Shown here in pieces: positions 36,355 through 45,613 of a stretch of 64,000 nt of DNA (the stretch's first letter is position 1; the number at the start of each line of letters is the position of its first letter). Location of the stretch: NCBI RefSeq assembly GCF_000513135.1, contig NZ_BAUV01000007.1, positions 62,001-126,000 on the forward strand, given 5' to 3'. Under the pieces are notes generated by a model. The model did not search any database and was not told where the DNA came from. It saw nothing but the letters and a program-made list of their open reading frames with translations. The DNA is from Halalkalibacter akibai JCM 9157 (GTDB lineage Bacteria; Bacillota; Bacilli; Bacillales; Bacillaceae_D). A program made the position numbers and the translations under genes.

Positions 36355-37487
36355 AAAATCGCTGGGTTTTATTGATGTTCATTTTTCTAATGATTGGCTG
36401 CGCTCCTGATTCTCGGGAACTTGATCATCGGTCTGTTATTATGGGTGTTGCAGTTGATGAAGGAGAAAATGAGAGGTTTTCTGTTTCTATTCAGTTACCG
36501 ATTTTAACAGAGGGAGGGGAAGGAGGTCTTTCACCACAAGCTAGAGAATTTGAAATCTTTACAACAGAAGCAAATACTCTTTGGGATGCCTTAGCAGATT
36601 TAGAAGCCATTACTCCTTCTGTTTTGTTTTTCGGACATTTAAAAGCGGTATTAGTATCTGAACAACTTGCCAAAGAAGATTTACCTCTTATTTTAGACCT
36701 TTTCGGTAGAGAATCTACTGTTGGTAATCAAGTGTTTCTTATTGTTGTTGAAGGATCTGCAAAAGAATTTATTGTGAAAGAATCTCCACTTGTTAATTTA
36801 CCCTCTCTTTATCTCGAACGTTATTTCCGTGCAGAACAAAAACTTTCTCGCTCTCGTGGCGTAATGTTGTTTGAATATCGCAGGGATAGTAATATGATCT
36901 CGGGAGCAGCAACCCTTCCTTTAGCTAAATTAAAAGATGAACAGATTGCGATTGAAGGTATGGCGGTTTTCAAGGATCATCAACTTGTAGAAAAATTTAA
37001 ACCGACGGAAGTAGGATTTTCGGAGTTATTAAAAAATAATCAAATTGACTTCATGAATTATACAGTGACTATGGATGAAGAGAATGAAGAATTTATTTCT
37101 CTTTCAAGAATTAATTTGAAGCAAGATGTTGAGATTAAACGAACGAAACCAGTTCATTTTTCGATTCGTATTCAAGGAAACGGAGAAATCCTTTCGGCAA
37201 ACGATCTGAACCGAAAAGTAGATACTTCGCTAATACAGAAGGTGGAAGAAGAGGTTAGTAAACAGTTTACTGAGCAATTGGAAGATTTAATTAAAAAAAT
37301 GCAATTAGCAAATGCTGAGCCATGGTTACTCGGGCATCGTATTTGGGCCAATCATCCAGAGTATTTTAGTCAATTGAAATGGAATGAAAAAGGTTGGCAG
37401 GAAGCGACGTTTGATATCAAAGTTGACTTTGAAGTCGATAATACAGGACAAAGAGGGTTTATTAATAAACAAAAACTCGGGCGCTAA
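36351..37487 (+). CDS. GerXC spore germination lipoprotein subunit
   Basis: This 378-residue lipoprotein has a signal and lipobox (FLMIGCAPD; Cys about residue 17). The mature protein begins with the Ger(x)C pattern RELDHRSVIMGVAVDE. It has the family's two-domain layout of about 360 residues and the late segment KVEEEVSKQFTEQLEDLIKKMQ. It starts four bases before the gerXB stop. The final codons form one arm of a terminator shared with the MBL gene. Confidence 0.92.
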   Translation: MKNRWVLLMFIFLMIGCAPDSRELDHRSVIMGVAVDEGENERFSVSIQLPILTEGGEGGLSPQAREFEIFTTEANTLWDALADLEAITPSVLFFGHLKAVLVSEQLAKEDLPLILDLFGRESTVGNQVFLIVVEGSAKEFIVKESPLVNLPSLYLERYFRAEQKLSRSRGVMLFEYRRDSNMISGAATLPLAKLKDEQIAIEGMAVFKDHQLVEKFKPTEVGFSELLKNNQIDFMNYTVTMDEENEEFISLSRINLKQDVEIKRTKPVHFSIRIQGNGEILSANDLNRKVDTSLIQKVEEEVSKQFTEQLEDLIKKMQLANAEPWLLGHRIWANHPEYFSQLKWNEKGWQEATFDIKVDFEVDNTGQRGFINKQKLGR

Positions 37488-37500
37488 TCACCCGAGTTTT
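37472..37500. terminator. Bidirectional terminator inside overlapping gene ends
   Basis: AAAACTCGGG / CCCGAGTTTT has a 9-base loop. It spans the stop codons of gerXC and of the convergent MBL gene, which overlap by four bases. Confidence 0.9.
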
Positions 37501-38446
37501 CTTCTTGTCTGTTCGTTGATGATGTTTCTCCTATCTTCAATATGTTTAATTTTTCTTGAGGTAATCTTTGTTTACGCCATTCTTTTTGTAACCTTTGGAG
37601 AGCTTCAGGTCCGGTGTCCATCGAAAGGCGATATGTTCCGTAATGCATGGGAACAAAACAAGATGCTTGAAGATCAAGAAAAGCTTGAACTGCTTTTTCC
37701 GGATTGATATGGGCTAGACCTGATAACCAGTCTGGCTCATAATCACCAATTGGCATAAGAACAGTATCGATATTATATTTTCGACCAATCTCTTTAAAGC
37801 CACGAAAATAAGCTGTATCTCCTACAAAATAAAGTGTTTTTGTTGAATTTGTAATGATCCATCCTCCCCAGTGAGCTTTATTTTTATCAAAAGGACCTCG
37901 TCTGCTCCAATGCTGAGATGGTACAAAATCTAGATTTATCGTTTTAAAGGAGTGATGCTCCCACCAATTTGCTTCAACAACATCTTTGTATCCGCGTCTA
38001 GTTAATAGGTGTTTTACTCCTGCGGGAACAAAAAATTGAGGTTGACCTTTTATTTTTCTCAAAGAAGGGAAGTCTAAATGATCATAATGAGCATGTGAAA
38101 TTAAAACAAGGTCTATTTCGGGCAAATCATTCACTTCAATACCTAGTGGGACTAAACGTTTTTCCACTCCCATCCGTCTAGAAAACACTGGGTCTGTTAA
38201 AATGGTAACATCTTGTATTTGAATAAGGAACGTAGAGTGGCCGATCCAAGTATAAGAGATTTCTTTTGAACAAAAGGGGAGGATTTGTTTTCTTTTGTCA
38301 TGAATAGCAATACGACTTTTTAAATCCTTGTTTTTATTTCTGTTATAAAAGTAATGAATAAGCTTGAATGGATTAAATTGCCGACTATTCACATCATCTA
38401 AATTTTGATATCGCTTTTTCAAATTTAAATCTCCTCCAAAATACAA
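37484..38446 (-). CDS. MBL-fold metallohydrolase (UlaG/NAPE-PLD-like)
   Basis: This 320-residue protein has the metallo-beta-lactamase motif SHAHYDHLD (HxHxDH, about residues 115-123) and later metal ligands in MHYGT. The segment YTWIGHSTFLIQIQDVTILTDPVFSRRM precedes them. The closest recognisable group is the UlaG/NAPE-PLD-like hydrolases; the substrate is not known. It stands alone between the ger operon and the DDAH-like gene. Confidence 0.87.
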   Translation of the reverse strand: MYFGGDLNLKKRYQNLDDVNSRQFNPFKLIHYFYNRNKNKDLKSRIAIHDKRKQILPFCSKEISYTWIGHSTFLIQIQDVTILTDPVFSRRMGVEKRLVPLGIEVNDLPEIDLVLISHAHYDHLDFPSLRKIKGQPQFFVPAGVKHLLTRRGYKDVVEANWWEHHSFKTINLDFVPSQHWSRRGPFDKNKAHWGGWIITNSTKTLYFVGDTAYFRGFKEIGRKYNIDTVLMPIGDYEPDWLSGLAHINPEKAVQAFLDLQASCFVPMHYGTYRLSMDTGPEALQRLQKEWRKQRLPQEKLNILKIGETSSTNRQEENSGD

Positions 38447-38484
38447 TGATAAAAAGGATGTCCGTGTTTAGACATCCTTATATT

Positions 38485-39351
38485 TTACTGCTGGTCACCA
38501 TCTCGTAATACAGGTAAGGTACAGCAGCGAAATGATCCTCCAGATTTAATTATTTCTGTTATATCAACCTCGACGATTTCATATCCACGATTCCTTAACT
38601 TTTCGTTCACATCCTTATTTACTGGCAAGCTAAATATTTTTTTATTACCAATTGAGAGAACGTTTGTTCCTAAGGTGAATTGCTCTTCCTCCGATACTTC
38701 AATCAATTCAAATCGTGACGCTAATATATCAATTTCTTTCTGAGTGAAAGCTCCTGGAAAGAAAAGAGCTTCTGTTGGTGAAATAATATTAAATACACAA
38801 TCTAAATGAAGATATTTTTCAGTGAAAGGTATTGTAACAATCTCATAGTGAGGTAAAATGGTTTGCAAATGATCAATCGCTTGTTGGTTCGTACGATCAC
38901 TTAAACCAACATAAATACAATTTCCATTGACGATAACGTCACCACCTTCAATCATATCTCCTCTTAAATTGAAATAAGACATATCCTGTTGTTCTAACCA
39001 ACCTTTTAGAACTTCTTCTTCACCTTGCCTAAGTTTATTAGCCATCTCTGCTACGAACATAATGTGACCAGCAGTAAACCCGATATCCCGAGTGAAAACT
39101 TGTTCAGGAAACATTTTTAGAGCAGGTAAAAGAATGACATCAACATCATGATCTTTTAATGTTTGGACAAATTTTTTGTGTTGGGCTAACGCTAGTTCTA
39201 TATGGATACCTTCATCTTTGAATTTTTTCTGAGTTTCATTAATGACGTCTCTAATTGTCATATATTCAGGTTTACATAAAATAACTTTTTTTAGCACGTC
39301 GTACTCACTACTGGCAAAAGGTTTGATAGGTGTTTTAGAAAATAAAGACAT
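38485..39351 (-). CDS. Dimethylarginine dimethylaminohydrolase/arginine deiminase-like hydrolase
   Basis: This 288-residue cytosolic protein has an amidinotransferase fold. Conserved features are FTRDIGFTAG, LRGDMIEGGDVIV (EGGD), the catalytic His in YLHLDCVFNII, and the catalytic Cys in GGSFRCCTLPVLR near the end. Members hydrolyse dimethylarginine or related guanidino compounds to citrulline and an amine. It is divergent from the amino-acid ABC operon at 39656. A role in arginine-derivative breakdown is inferred. The genome already has another guanidino-compound enzyme at 689-1843. Confidence 0.83.
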   Translation of the reverse strand: MSLFSKTPIKPFASSEYDVLKKVILCKPEYMTIRDVINETQKKFKDEGIHIELALAQHKKFVQTLKDHDVDVILLPALKMFPEQVFTRDIGFTAGHIMFVAEMANKLRQGEEEVLKGWLEQQDMSYFNLRGDMIEGGDVIVNGNCIYVGLSDRTNQQAIDHLQTILPHYEIVTIPFTEKYLHLDCVFNIISPTEALFFPGAFTQKEIDILASRFELIEVSEEEQFTLGTNVLSIGNKKIFSLPVNKDVNEKLRNRGYEIVEVDITEIIKSGGSFRCCTLPVLRDGDQQ

Positions 39352-39655
39352 AAATTATTCCTCCAATTTTTCTTCAATCTGGATATAGTATTTCCTTTTA
39401 CCTTTTTTTTATGTTTCTTAAAAGATTCGCTCATACGCGTGGTCTTTATGATCTGACAACAAATAATGTCTGGAATAGAGATGAATAAACTTTACGAAGA
39501 TATTTAGTCAATTTTTTATCTTATCTTCGCCTATTGATCAGGAAAGTGTGAGATGTTATATGACAAAATTATTAAAATATTATGAAAAAAAAGCTATAAC
39601 TAGTTTAGAACAAATGAAACAAACTTTTCTCGAAATTAAGACAGGGGGTAAAAAG

Positions 39656-40747
39656 ATGGTAAAAAGATTGGTGATGTTACTTGGAATTTTTTCGATTTTC
39701 GCATTAATTTTAACAGGATGTTCAGACGAAGACGTGGCAGCTCCACCTACCGAAACAACAGATGCTACTGGAGGTACTGAAACTACTAAAGTGAATGGCT
39801 CTAAACTGGCAGAAATTAAGGATCGAGGTAAATTAATATTAGGAACGAATAATCAACTTCCTGGGTTTGGTTATATGAATTCAGATGGTCAATATGAAGG
39901 ATTTGATATTGAATTTGGGCAAGTTGTAGCAGCTGCTATTTTTGGGGACAAGGACGCGATTGAATATCGTCCTTTATCCTCTCAAGAACGCTTTACAGCT
40001 GTTCAAACAGGAGAAGTAGATATTCTTATACGTAACACAACTTGGACGCTCAGTCGTGATGCAGAGGTTGGGTTAGCGTTTGGTCCACCAACTTTTTATG
40101 ATGGGCAAGGGATGATGGTACCAAAAGATAGTGGTATTTCATCTCTGGAAGAATTACAAGGAGCTAGAATTGGGGTTGAACAAGGAACAACAACGGAATT
40201 GAATTTGATGGACCAGTTGAGTAAGAGAGGAATTGATTTTGAAGCAGTCGTATTCCAAGACCAAGATGGATTGGTAGCTGCATATGAATCTGGAACTATT
40301 GACGCTTGGACAACGGATCAATCTGCATTAGCTTCTCGAATGACTACGATGCAAGATCCAAATGGTCATGTCGTTTTGCCTGAAGTAATGTCTAAAGAAC
40401 CACTTGGACCAGCTGTTCTTGATGGTGATTCCAATTTCTTTGACATTATGCAATGGGCGACTTACGCAACTATTCAAGCTGAAGAGTATGGAATTACTTC
40501 TGCTAATGTTGATGAGTTTATGACAAGTGAAGATCCCGACATTCTTCGGTTTTTAGGTGTAGAAGGTAACTTAGGTGAACAACTCGGATTAGAAAATGAC
40601 TTTGTTTATCAAATTATAAAACAAGTTGGTAACTACTCTGAAATTTACGAGCGTAACTTAGGTAAGGAAAGTGCATTTGGATTAGATCGTGGGATTAATG
40701 CTCAGTATACAGATGGAGGAATACTTTATTCACCACCATTTAGATAA
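39656..40747 (+). CDS. Polar amino-acid ABC substrate-binding lipoprotein (Aap/Bzt type)
   Basis: This protein of about 363 residues has a lipobox (LILTGCSD). The domain then shows GKLILGTNNQLPGFGYMNSDGQYEGFDIEFGQVVAAAIFGD, YRPLSSQERFTAVQTGEVDILIRNTTWTLSRD and TFYDGQGMMVPKD. These are the hallmarks of AapJ/BztA binding proteins, which bind several polar amino acids. ATG 39656 has GGGGG upstream; the long frame to 39548 has no site and an unlikely N-terminus. The 304 bases before it are shared with the divergent DDAH gene and hold an inverted repeat (CGAAGAT / ATCTTCG, about 39496-39532). Confidence 0.9.
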   Translation: MVKRLVMLLGIFSIFALILTGCSDEDVAAPPTETTDATGGTETTKVNGSKLAEIKDRGKLILGTNNQLPGFGYMNSDGQYEGFDIEFGQVVAAAIFGDKDAIEYRPLSSQERFTAVQTGEVDILIRNTTWTLSRDAEVGLAFGPPTFYDGQGMMVPKDSGISSLEELQGARIGVEQGTTTELNLMDQLSKRGIDFEAVVFQDQDGLVAAYESGTIDAWTTDQSALASRMTTMQDPNGHVVLPEVMSKEPLGPAVLDGDSNFFDIMQWATYATIQAEEYGITSANVDEFMTSEDPDILRFLGVEGNLGEQLGLENDFVYQIIKQVGNYSEIYERNLGKESAFGLDRGINAQYTDGGILYSPPFR

Positions 40748-40765
40748 TGATACTTAATTTTGGAG

Positions 40766-40807
40766 AGGTTGTCTTAAAAGTTGCATTGTGACTTTTGAGA
40801 CAGACCT
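40766..40807 (+). promoter_or_regulatory. Intergenic hairpin after the binding-protein gene
   Basis: AGGTTGTCTTAAAAGT pairs with ACTTTTGAGACAGACCT (small bulge). There is no long T tail. Such hairpins commonly stabilise the binding-protein mRNA and lower permease expression. Confidence 0.65.
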
Positions 40808-40841
40808 TTCATTATAGACTTTAATAAGAGGTGAATAATGA

Positions 40842-42017
40842 ATGGAAAATAAAGTTTTGAAAGAAACTGTTCCCTTCTGGAGGAATATTAAAGTCATTCA
40901 TTTTTTTCTTCAGATCATCTTTCTAAGTTTGCTAATAGGTGTTTTTTACATACTCATACAAAATGCTATTGCAGGTTTAAACCGGGCCGGGATTAAATTT
41001 GGTTTTCAATTTTTAAATGCAACTGCATCATTTCCAATAGGAGAAAAGTTCTTACAATATTCTCCAACAGATTCTTATAGTAGAGCTCTTATTGTTGGTT
41101 TTTCTAACACGTTAAAAGTGACAATAATAGGGATTATATTAACAACAATACTTGGCGTCGTTATGGGAATTGCGCGTTTATCTAGCAACTGGTTAGCCAG
41201 AACTGTTTCAGGATTATACGTAGAAATTTTCAGAAATACACCGGTGTTGGTACAAATTTTCATTTGGTATTTTGCTATTTTTCTACCATTACCAAGAATA
41301 CAAGAAGCTACTCATTTTGCTGGGGCAATAATAAGTAACAGAGGACTAGTATTTCCTTGGTTTGACCTTCATACAAGTTCTATCATTTGGTTTATTATTA
41401 TGGTTTTTGCCCTTTTTGCAACTATTGGTGTTTGGAGATGGATGGTAAAAAGGCGCATTGAAACAGGTGAGAAGAAATTTCCGGTTTTATGGGGAATTGG
41501 GTTATTTTTGTTGTTTGCGATTGTAGCTTTTGCTATTACGGGACGTCCGCCTGTTACTGCTAGCTTACCAGTAGTTGATGGAATGCAAGTTTTAGGTGGA
41601 TTGAGGTTTACACCTGAATTTTCAGCTATATTATTTGGACTTGTTTTTTATACAGCTTCTTATATAACTGAAATTGTTCGTGGAGGGATTTTAGCTGTTT
41701 CAAAAGGGCAGTTAGAAGCCGCCAATGCATTAGGATTAAGTAAGTTTTCCACACTGAGCTTTGTTATTTTCCCCCAGGCTATAAGAACAATCATACCACC
41801 TGTAACGAGTCAATATTTAAATCTTGCTAAAAATTCAAGCTTAGCCGTAGCTGTTGGTTACCCCGATCTTTTCAGTGTTGGAAACACCGTTTTAAATCAA
41901 TCAGGGCGAGCGATTGAAGTAATCATCATTATGTTAATTGCTTATTTAACTATAAGTTTAATAACTGCCATCATTATGAATATATACAATAATGCTACTA
42001 AATTAGTAGAGAGGTGA
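40842..42017 (+). CDS. Aap/Bzt-type amino-acid ABC permease 1
   Basis: This 391-residue protein has a large N-terminal insertion and a C-terminal permease core. The EAA loop is EAANALGLSKFSTLSFVIFPQAIRTIIPP (about residues 288-316). The GLYVEIFRNTPVLVQIFIWYFA motif is characteristic of amino-acid permeases. It pairs with the next gene as the AapQ/BztB-like subunit. This is a pattern better known from Proteobacteria. AGGTGA precedes the start. Confidence 0.88.
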   Translation: MENKVLKETVPFWRNIKVIHFFLQIIFLSLLIGVFYILIQNAIAGLNRAGIKFGFQFLNATASFPIGEKFLQYSPTDSYSRALIVGFSNTLKVTIIGIILTTILGVVMGIARLSSNWLARTVSGLYVEIFRNTPVLVQIFIWYFAIFLPLPRIQEATHFAGAIISNRGLVFPWFDLHTSSIIWFIIMVFALFATIGVWRWMVKRRIETGEKKFPVLWGIGLFLLFAIVAFAITGRPPVTASLPVVDGMQVLGGLRFTPEFSAILFGLVFYTASYITEIVRGGILAVSKGQLEAANALGLSKFSTLSFVIFPQAIRTIIPPVTSQYLNLAKNSSLAVAVGYPDLFSVGNTVLNQSGRAIEVIIIMLIAYLTISLITAIIMNIYNNATKLVER

Positions 42018-42021
42018 TAGT

Positions 42022-43215
42022 TTGAGTACTGGTACGGAGTCTACTAAAGAATTGAAACAATTACCTGTCACCCCAGTAAACCCTGCTAACTGGTTAAAAC
42101 AAAATCTATTTAGTAGTTGGTTTAATAGCATTTTAACTGTTTTAATCGGGAGTGTGTTATTTCTTATTTTAAAATCGACTTTAACCTGGGTTTTTTTGGA
42201 GGCAGATTGGTCTGTTATTGAGCGAAATCTAAAATTATTTGCCGTCGGACAATATCCTAAAGAAGAGCTTTGGCGAGTTTGGACTTGTCTTGGAATCGTA
42301 AGTTTCTTAGCCGGATTATCAGCTGGTATTTATAAAGGATTAGCAAGAACGATGCTAATAGGTATTTTAATCATCTATGGATGTTCGGTTATGATTCCTT
42401 TTATATCAGTGAATTCAAGATTATGGTTGATTACAAACATTGCCATCATGTTAATCGCTTATTTATTAGCTAATAAATTTCAACCATTAAAACGTTTTTC
42501 TTGGATAGGTTGGATTTTAGCTTTTCCACTAAGTGTCTTTTTATTACATGGATTTGGATTACTTCCAATTGTGAAAACGAATGTATGGGGCGGTTTTTTA
42601 CTCACCATCTTAGTTGCTTTGGTAGCGATTGTGCTCTCATTTCCGTTAGGTGTTTTATTAGCACTTGGGCGTACGAGTAAGCTTCCTATTATTAAATGGA
42701 TAAGTGTCGTTTATATTGAACTTATCCGAGGTGTACCGTTAATTACCGTCTTATTCATGGCTCAAGTCATGCTACCTCTTTTTTTACCTGCTGGAATTAC
42801 CATTGATAATTTAATAAGGGTCATGGTTGGATTTACTTTATTCAGTGCGGCCTATGTTGCTGAAAATGTGAGAGGGGGCCTTCAATCTATTCCAAATAGT
42901 CAATATGAAGCAGCTCGTGCACTAGGCTTAAATACAGTGAAAACCACTTCTTTTGTTATATTGCCACAGGCGTTACGAGTGACCATTCCCTCAATGGTGG
43001 GACATTCAATCTCTATGCTAAAAGATACAACTCTTGTGGCTATTGTAGGCTTAGTTGACATATTAGGAATTGGCAGGTCCATCATTGCTAATCCTGAATT
43101 TCTTGGGAGACAAATGGAGGTGTTTTTATTTGTGGCATTTGTTTTCTGGATTCTATGTTATTTTATGTCTTACATGAGTAGAAAGCTTGAATTAGCTATC
43201 AAAACGAGTAGATAA
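42022..43215 (+). CDS. Aap/Bzt-type amino-acid ABC permease 2
   Basis: This 397-residue permease is the AapM/BztC-like partner. The EAA loop is YEAARALGLNTVKTTSFVILPQALRVTIPSM. The IELIRGVPLITVLFMAQVMLPLF motif is clear. It starts at TTG 42022, four bases after the first permease's stop, with AGAGGTGA upstream. About eight helices are visible. Confidence 0.88.
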   Translation: MSTGTESTKELKQLPVTPVNPANWLKQNLFSSWFNSILTVLIGSVLFLILKSTLTWVFLEADWSVIERNLKLFAVGQYPKEELWRVWTCLGIVSFLAGLSAGIYKGLARTMLIGILIIYGCSVMIPFISVNSRLWLITNIAIMLIAYLLANKFQPLKRFSWIGWILAFPLSVFLLHGFGLLPIVKTNVWGGFLLTILVALVAIVLSFPLGVLLALGRTSKLPIIKWISVVYIELIRGVPLITVLFMAQVMLPLFLPAGITIDNLIRVMVGFTLFSAAYVAENVRGGLQSIPNSQYEAARALGLNTVKTTSFVILPQALRVTIPSMVGHSISMLKDTTLVAIVGLVDILGIGRSIIANPEFLGRQMEVFLFVAFVFWILCYFMSYMSRKLELAIKTSR

Positions 43216-43227
43216 GGAGCGTTAAAC

Positions 43228-44001
43228 ATGATACCGAATTTTAAACCGGAGATTCCTTTAGATAATAAAGAGGTTTTAATATCTTGTCGAGATTTAAATA
43301 AGTGGTATAGTTCAGATTTACACGTATTAAAGGATGTAAGTGTTGACATAAAAAAAGGTGAAATTGTTGTGATATTAGGTCCTTCTGGTTCAGGGAAATC
43401 GACCTTTATTCGCACGATTAATGCTCTTGAAGAGTTTCAAAGTGGTGAAATTACAGTTGATGGAATCACTCTATCGAAAGATATAAAAAAGGTAGAAGCT
43501 ATTCGAAAAGAAACAGGTATGGTATTTCAATCTTTTAACTTATTCCCGCATTTGACCATTTTAAAGAATATTACTTTAGCTCCGATCTGGGTTCGTAAAT
43601 GGCCAAAGGAAAAAGCTGAAAAGATAGCAATGGAATTGTTAGAACGAGTAGGTATTCCAGAGCAAGCTCTGAAATTTCCAGGACAGTTATCAGGAGGGCA
43701 ACAACAACGTGTTGCCATAGCTAGAGCGTTGGCAATGCAACCGAAAATCATGCTGTTTGATGAACCCACTTCGGCGTTAGATCCTGAAATGGTGAAAGAA
43801 GTGTTAGATGTTATGAAGGAATTATGTCATACGGGAATGACAATGCTTGTTGTGACACATGAGATGAATTTTGCGAGAGAAGTTGCGGACCGCATTATTT
43901 TATTTGATCAGGGTGAGATTATTGAAATGGGAACACCAGAGGAATTATTTGATCATCCTAAACATGAGCGAACAAAATTATTTTTATCGAAAATTATTTA
44001 G
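43228..44001 (+). CDS. Amino-acid ABC transporter ATPase (Aap/GlnQ type)
   Basis: This is a 257-residue ATP-binding protein. Motifs are Walker [11 protein letters not shown]-loop [12 protein letters not shown], signature [17 protein letters not shown], Walker [16 protein letters not shown] and H-loop VTHEM. It powers the two permeases. It starts 12 bases after permease 2 and ends the four-gene operon. Confidence 0.95.
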   Translation: MIPNFKPEIPLDNKEVLISCRDLNKWYSSDLHVLKDVSVDIKKGEIVVILGPSGSGKSTFIRTINALEEFQSGEITVDGITLSKDIKKVEAIRKETGMVFQSFNLFPHLTILKNITLAPIWVRKWPKEKAEKIAMELLERVGIPEQALKFPGQLSGGQQQRVAIARALAMQPKIMLFDEPTSALDPEMVKEVLDVMKELCHTGMTMLVVTHEMNFAREVADRIILFDQGEIIEMGTPEELFDHPKHERTKLFLSKII

Positions 44002-44181
44002 TTGTTTACGGGTTATTCTAAGGAGTCTTATCAAGACCTTTAGAATAACTTTTCATGTTTATTTAACTTAGTAATAAGCCTTAAGATAAAATCAGAAGAT
44101 ACGGAATTTTGATTAATAATGTTTAAAGAGTGACGACTCGTTTATAATGGTCATATAAGTACTTTTATACAAGGAGGAGCT

Positions 44182-44511
44182 GTGGAACATTTAGTCGAAT
44201 TGGGTCAGTCACAATCAAACTTGTTTATTCTTATTTGTGCGATTATAGCGCTGTTTTTAGTTGTGAATCTTGTGAAAACTTTATTTAAGGCTGCTATCTT
44301 TTTCGTTATTATTAGCACAGTTTTAATCGTCATATTAGATTTCACTCCGGAGGAACTTACAGAAACAGCCAATCAATCTTTAAAAGCGAGCTCAGATTTT
44401 ATCCAAGAGAAGATGGTACCAATTATCTCTGATTTCTATTTAGGGAATTTATTTGACGTGAAAGACGATGATAATAATGATAGAATGATGAAGTTACCAA
44501 CAGACGACTAG
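44182..44511 (+). CDS. Small membrane protein of unknown function
   Basis: This 109-residue protein has one or two hydrophobic helices (LFILICAIIALFLVVNLVK and AAIFFVIISTVLIVIL) and an acidic C-terminal tail (DVKDDDNNDRMM). It starts at GTG with AAGGAGGAG upstream. No family is recognised. A simple hairpin (CCGAACTTT / AAGTTCGG) after the stop may act as terminator. Confidence 0.65.
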   Translation: MEHLVELGQSQSNLFILICAIIALFLVVNLVKTLFKAAIFFVIISTVLIVILDFTPEELTETANQSLKASSDFIQEKMVPIISDFYLGNLFDVKDDDNNDRMMKLPTDD

Positions 44512-44602
44512 CCGAACTTTAAGTTCGGTTTTATTTATTTTCAGTTTTTGTTCCTTTATAATAAACTTATCATTTGTGATTTAAGGGGAAGATTGTGTCA
44601 TT

Positions 44603-45358
44603 ATGAAATTAATTTCTTGGAATGTTAATGGGATTCGTGCTTGTGTGACAAAGGGATTTTTATCTTTTTTTGAAGAGATGGATGCAGATATATTTTGTCT
44701 ACAAGAAACGAAATGCCAACAAAGTCAAATTAAGCTTGAGCTTCCTGGCTATCATCAATATTGGAATGATGCAGAGAAAAAAGGGTACTCTGGTACGGCC
44801 GTTTTTTCAAAGATAAAGCCAGAGAATGTTCAATTTGGTTTAGGTGATAATTTTGTAGAAAAAGAAGGTCGAGTTATTACATTAGAATTTTCTTCTTTTT
44901 ATCTTATAAATGTATATACACCTAATGCTAAAAGAGATTTAGCAAGACTAGATTATAGGTTAGAATGGGAAGACGCATTTCGAAATTATTTGTTAAAGCT
45001 AGATCAATTTAAACCTATTGTTTTGTGTGGAGATTTGAATGTTGCTCATCAAGAAATAGACCTTAGAAATCCGAAAACAAACAAAAATAATTCGGGGTTT
45101 ACAATGGAAGAGCGGGGGAAAATGACTCAGTTGCTAGAGTCAGGTTTCATTGATTCGTTTCGGTATCTATATCCGACAAAAGAATTTTCCTACACTTGGT
45201 GGTCTTATATGAATAAAGTTAGAGAAAGAAACATTGGATGGAGAATAGATTATTTCATTGTCTCTGAGAGGTTAAAGGAACGCTTGGAGAAAGCCGAAAT
45301 CCACTGTGATGTTTTAGGAAGCGATCACTGTCCAATTGCGATCGAGTTATCTGTTTAA
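44603..45358 (+). CDS. exoA: Exodeoxyribonuclease III (AP endonuclease, ExoA)
   Basis: This 251-residue enzyme matches the family's standard size. Motifs are LISWNVNGIRA, DIFCLQETKCQ (Mg ligand Glu), INVYTPNA, LCGDLNVAH (catalytic Asp/Asn), YTWWSY, RIDYFIVS and GSDHCPI (catalytic His). It cleaves DNA at abasic sites in base-excision repair. The start ATG has only a moderate GGGGAAG site upstream. Confidence 0.95.
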   Translation: MKLISWNVNGIRACVTKGFLSFFEEMDADIFCLQETKCQQSQIKLELPGYHQYWNDAEKKGYSGTAVFSKIKPENVQFGLGDNFVEKEGRVITLEFSSFYLINVYTPNAKRDLARLDYRLEWEDAFRNYLLKLDQFKPIVLCGDLNVAHQEIDLRNPKTNKNNSGFTMEERGKMTQLLESGFIDSFRYLYPTKEFSYTWWSYMNKVRERNIGWRIDYFIVSERLKERLEKAEIHCDVLGSDHCPIAIELSV

Positions 45359-45373
45359 AAAAGGAGTCAAGTT

Positions 45374-45559
45374 ATGACTTTAATGATTTCATTAGCTGTT
45401 GTTGTATGTATAATCGCTCTCGTCATTACGCTAATACTGACACAATCAGTTGATCCAGATTATGATAAAAATAAAAATATAACAAAATTATCTGTAATCT
45501 ATATTGCTCTCATTCCACTTTTAAGTATTATTATTGCCTTAGTTTGGATTTACCTTTGA
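45374..45559 (+). CDS. Small membrane protein of unknown function
   Basis: This 61-residue protein has two transmembrane helices (TLMISLAVVVCIIALVITLIL, and LSVIYIALIPLLSIIIALVWIYL) separated by a charged loop. AAAAAGGAG precedes the ATG. It lies 15 bases after exoA and is followed by a terminator, so it probably ends that transcript. The function is unknown. Confidence 0.6.
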   Translation: MTLMISLAVVVCIIALVITLILTQSVDPDYDKNKNITKLSVIYIALIPLLSIIIALVWIYL

Positions 45560-45570
45560 TTCAAAATGGG

Positions 45571-45613
45571 GGCCTACTCAAAAAGTCATATACCGTTTGA
45601 GTAGGCGCTTTTA
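45571..45613 (+). terminator. Terminator after the small membrane gene
   Basis: GCCTACTCAAA / TTTGAGTAGGC, followed by GCGCTTTTATT. It lies directly next to the end of the leftward HAD gene and may serve both. Confidence 0.85.
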
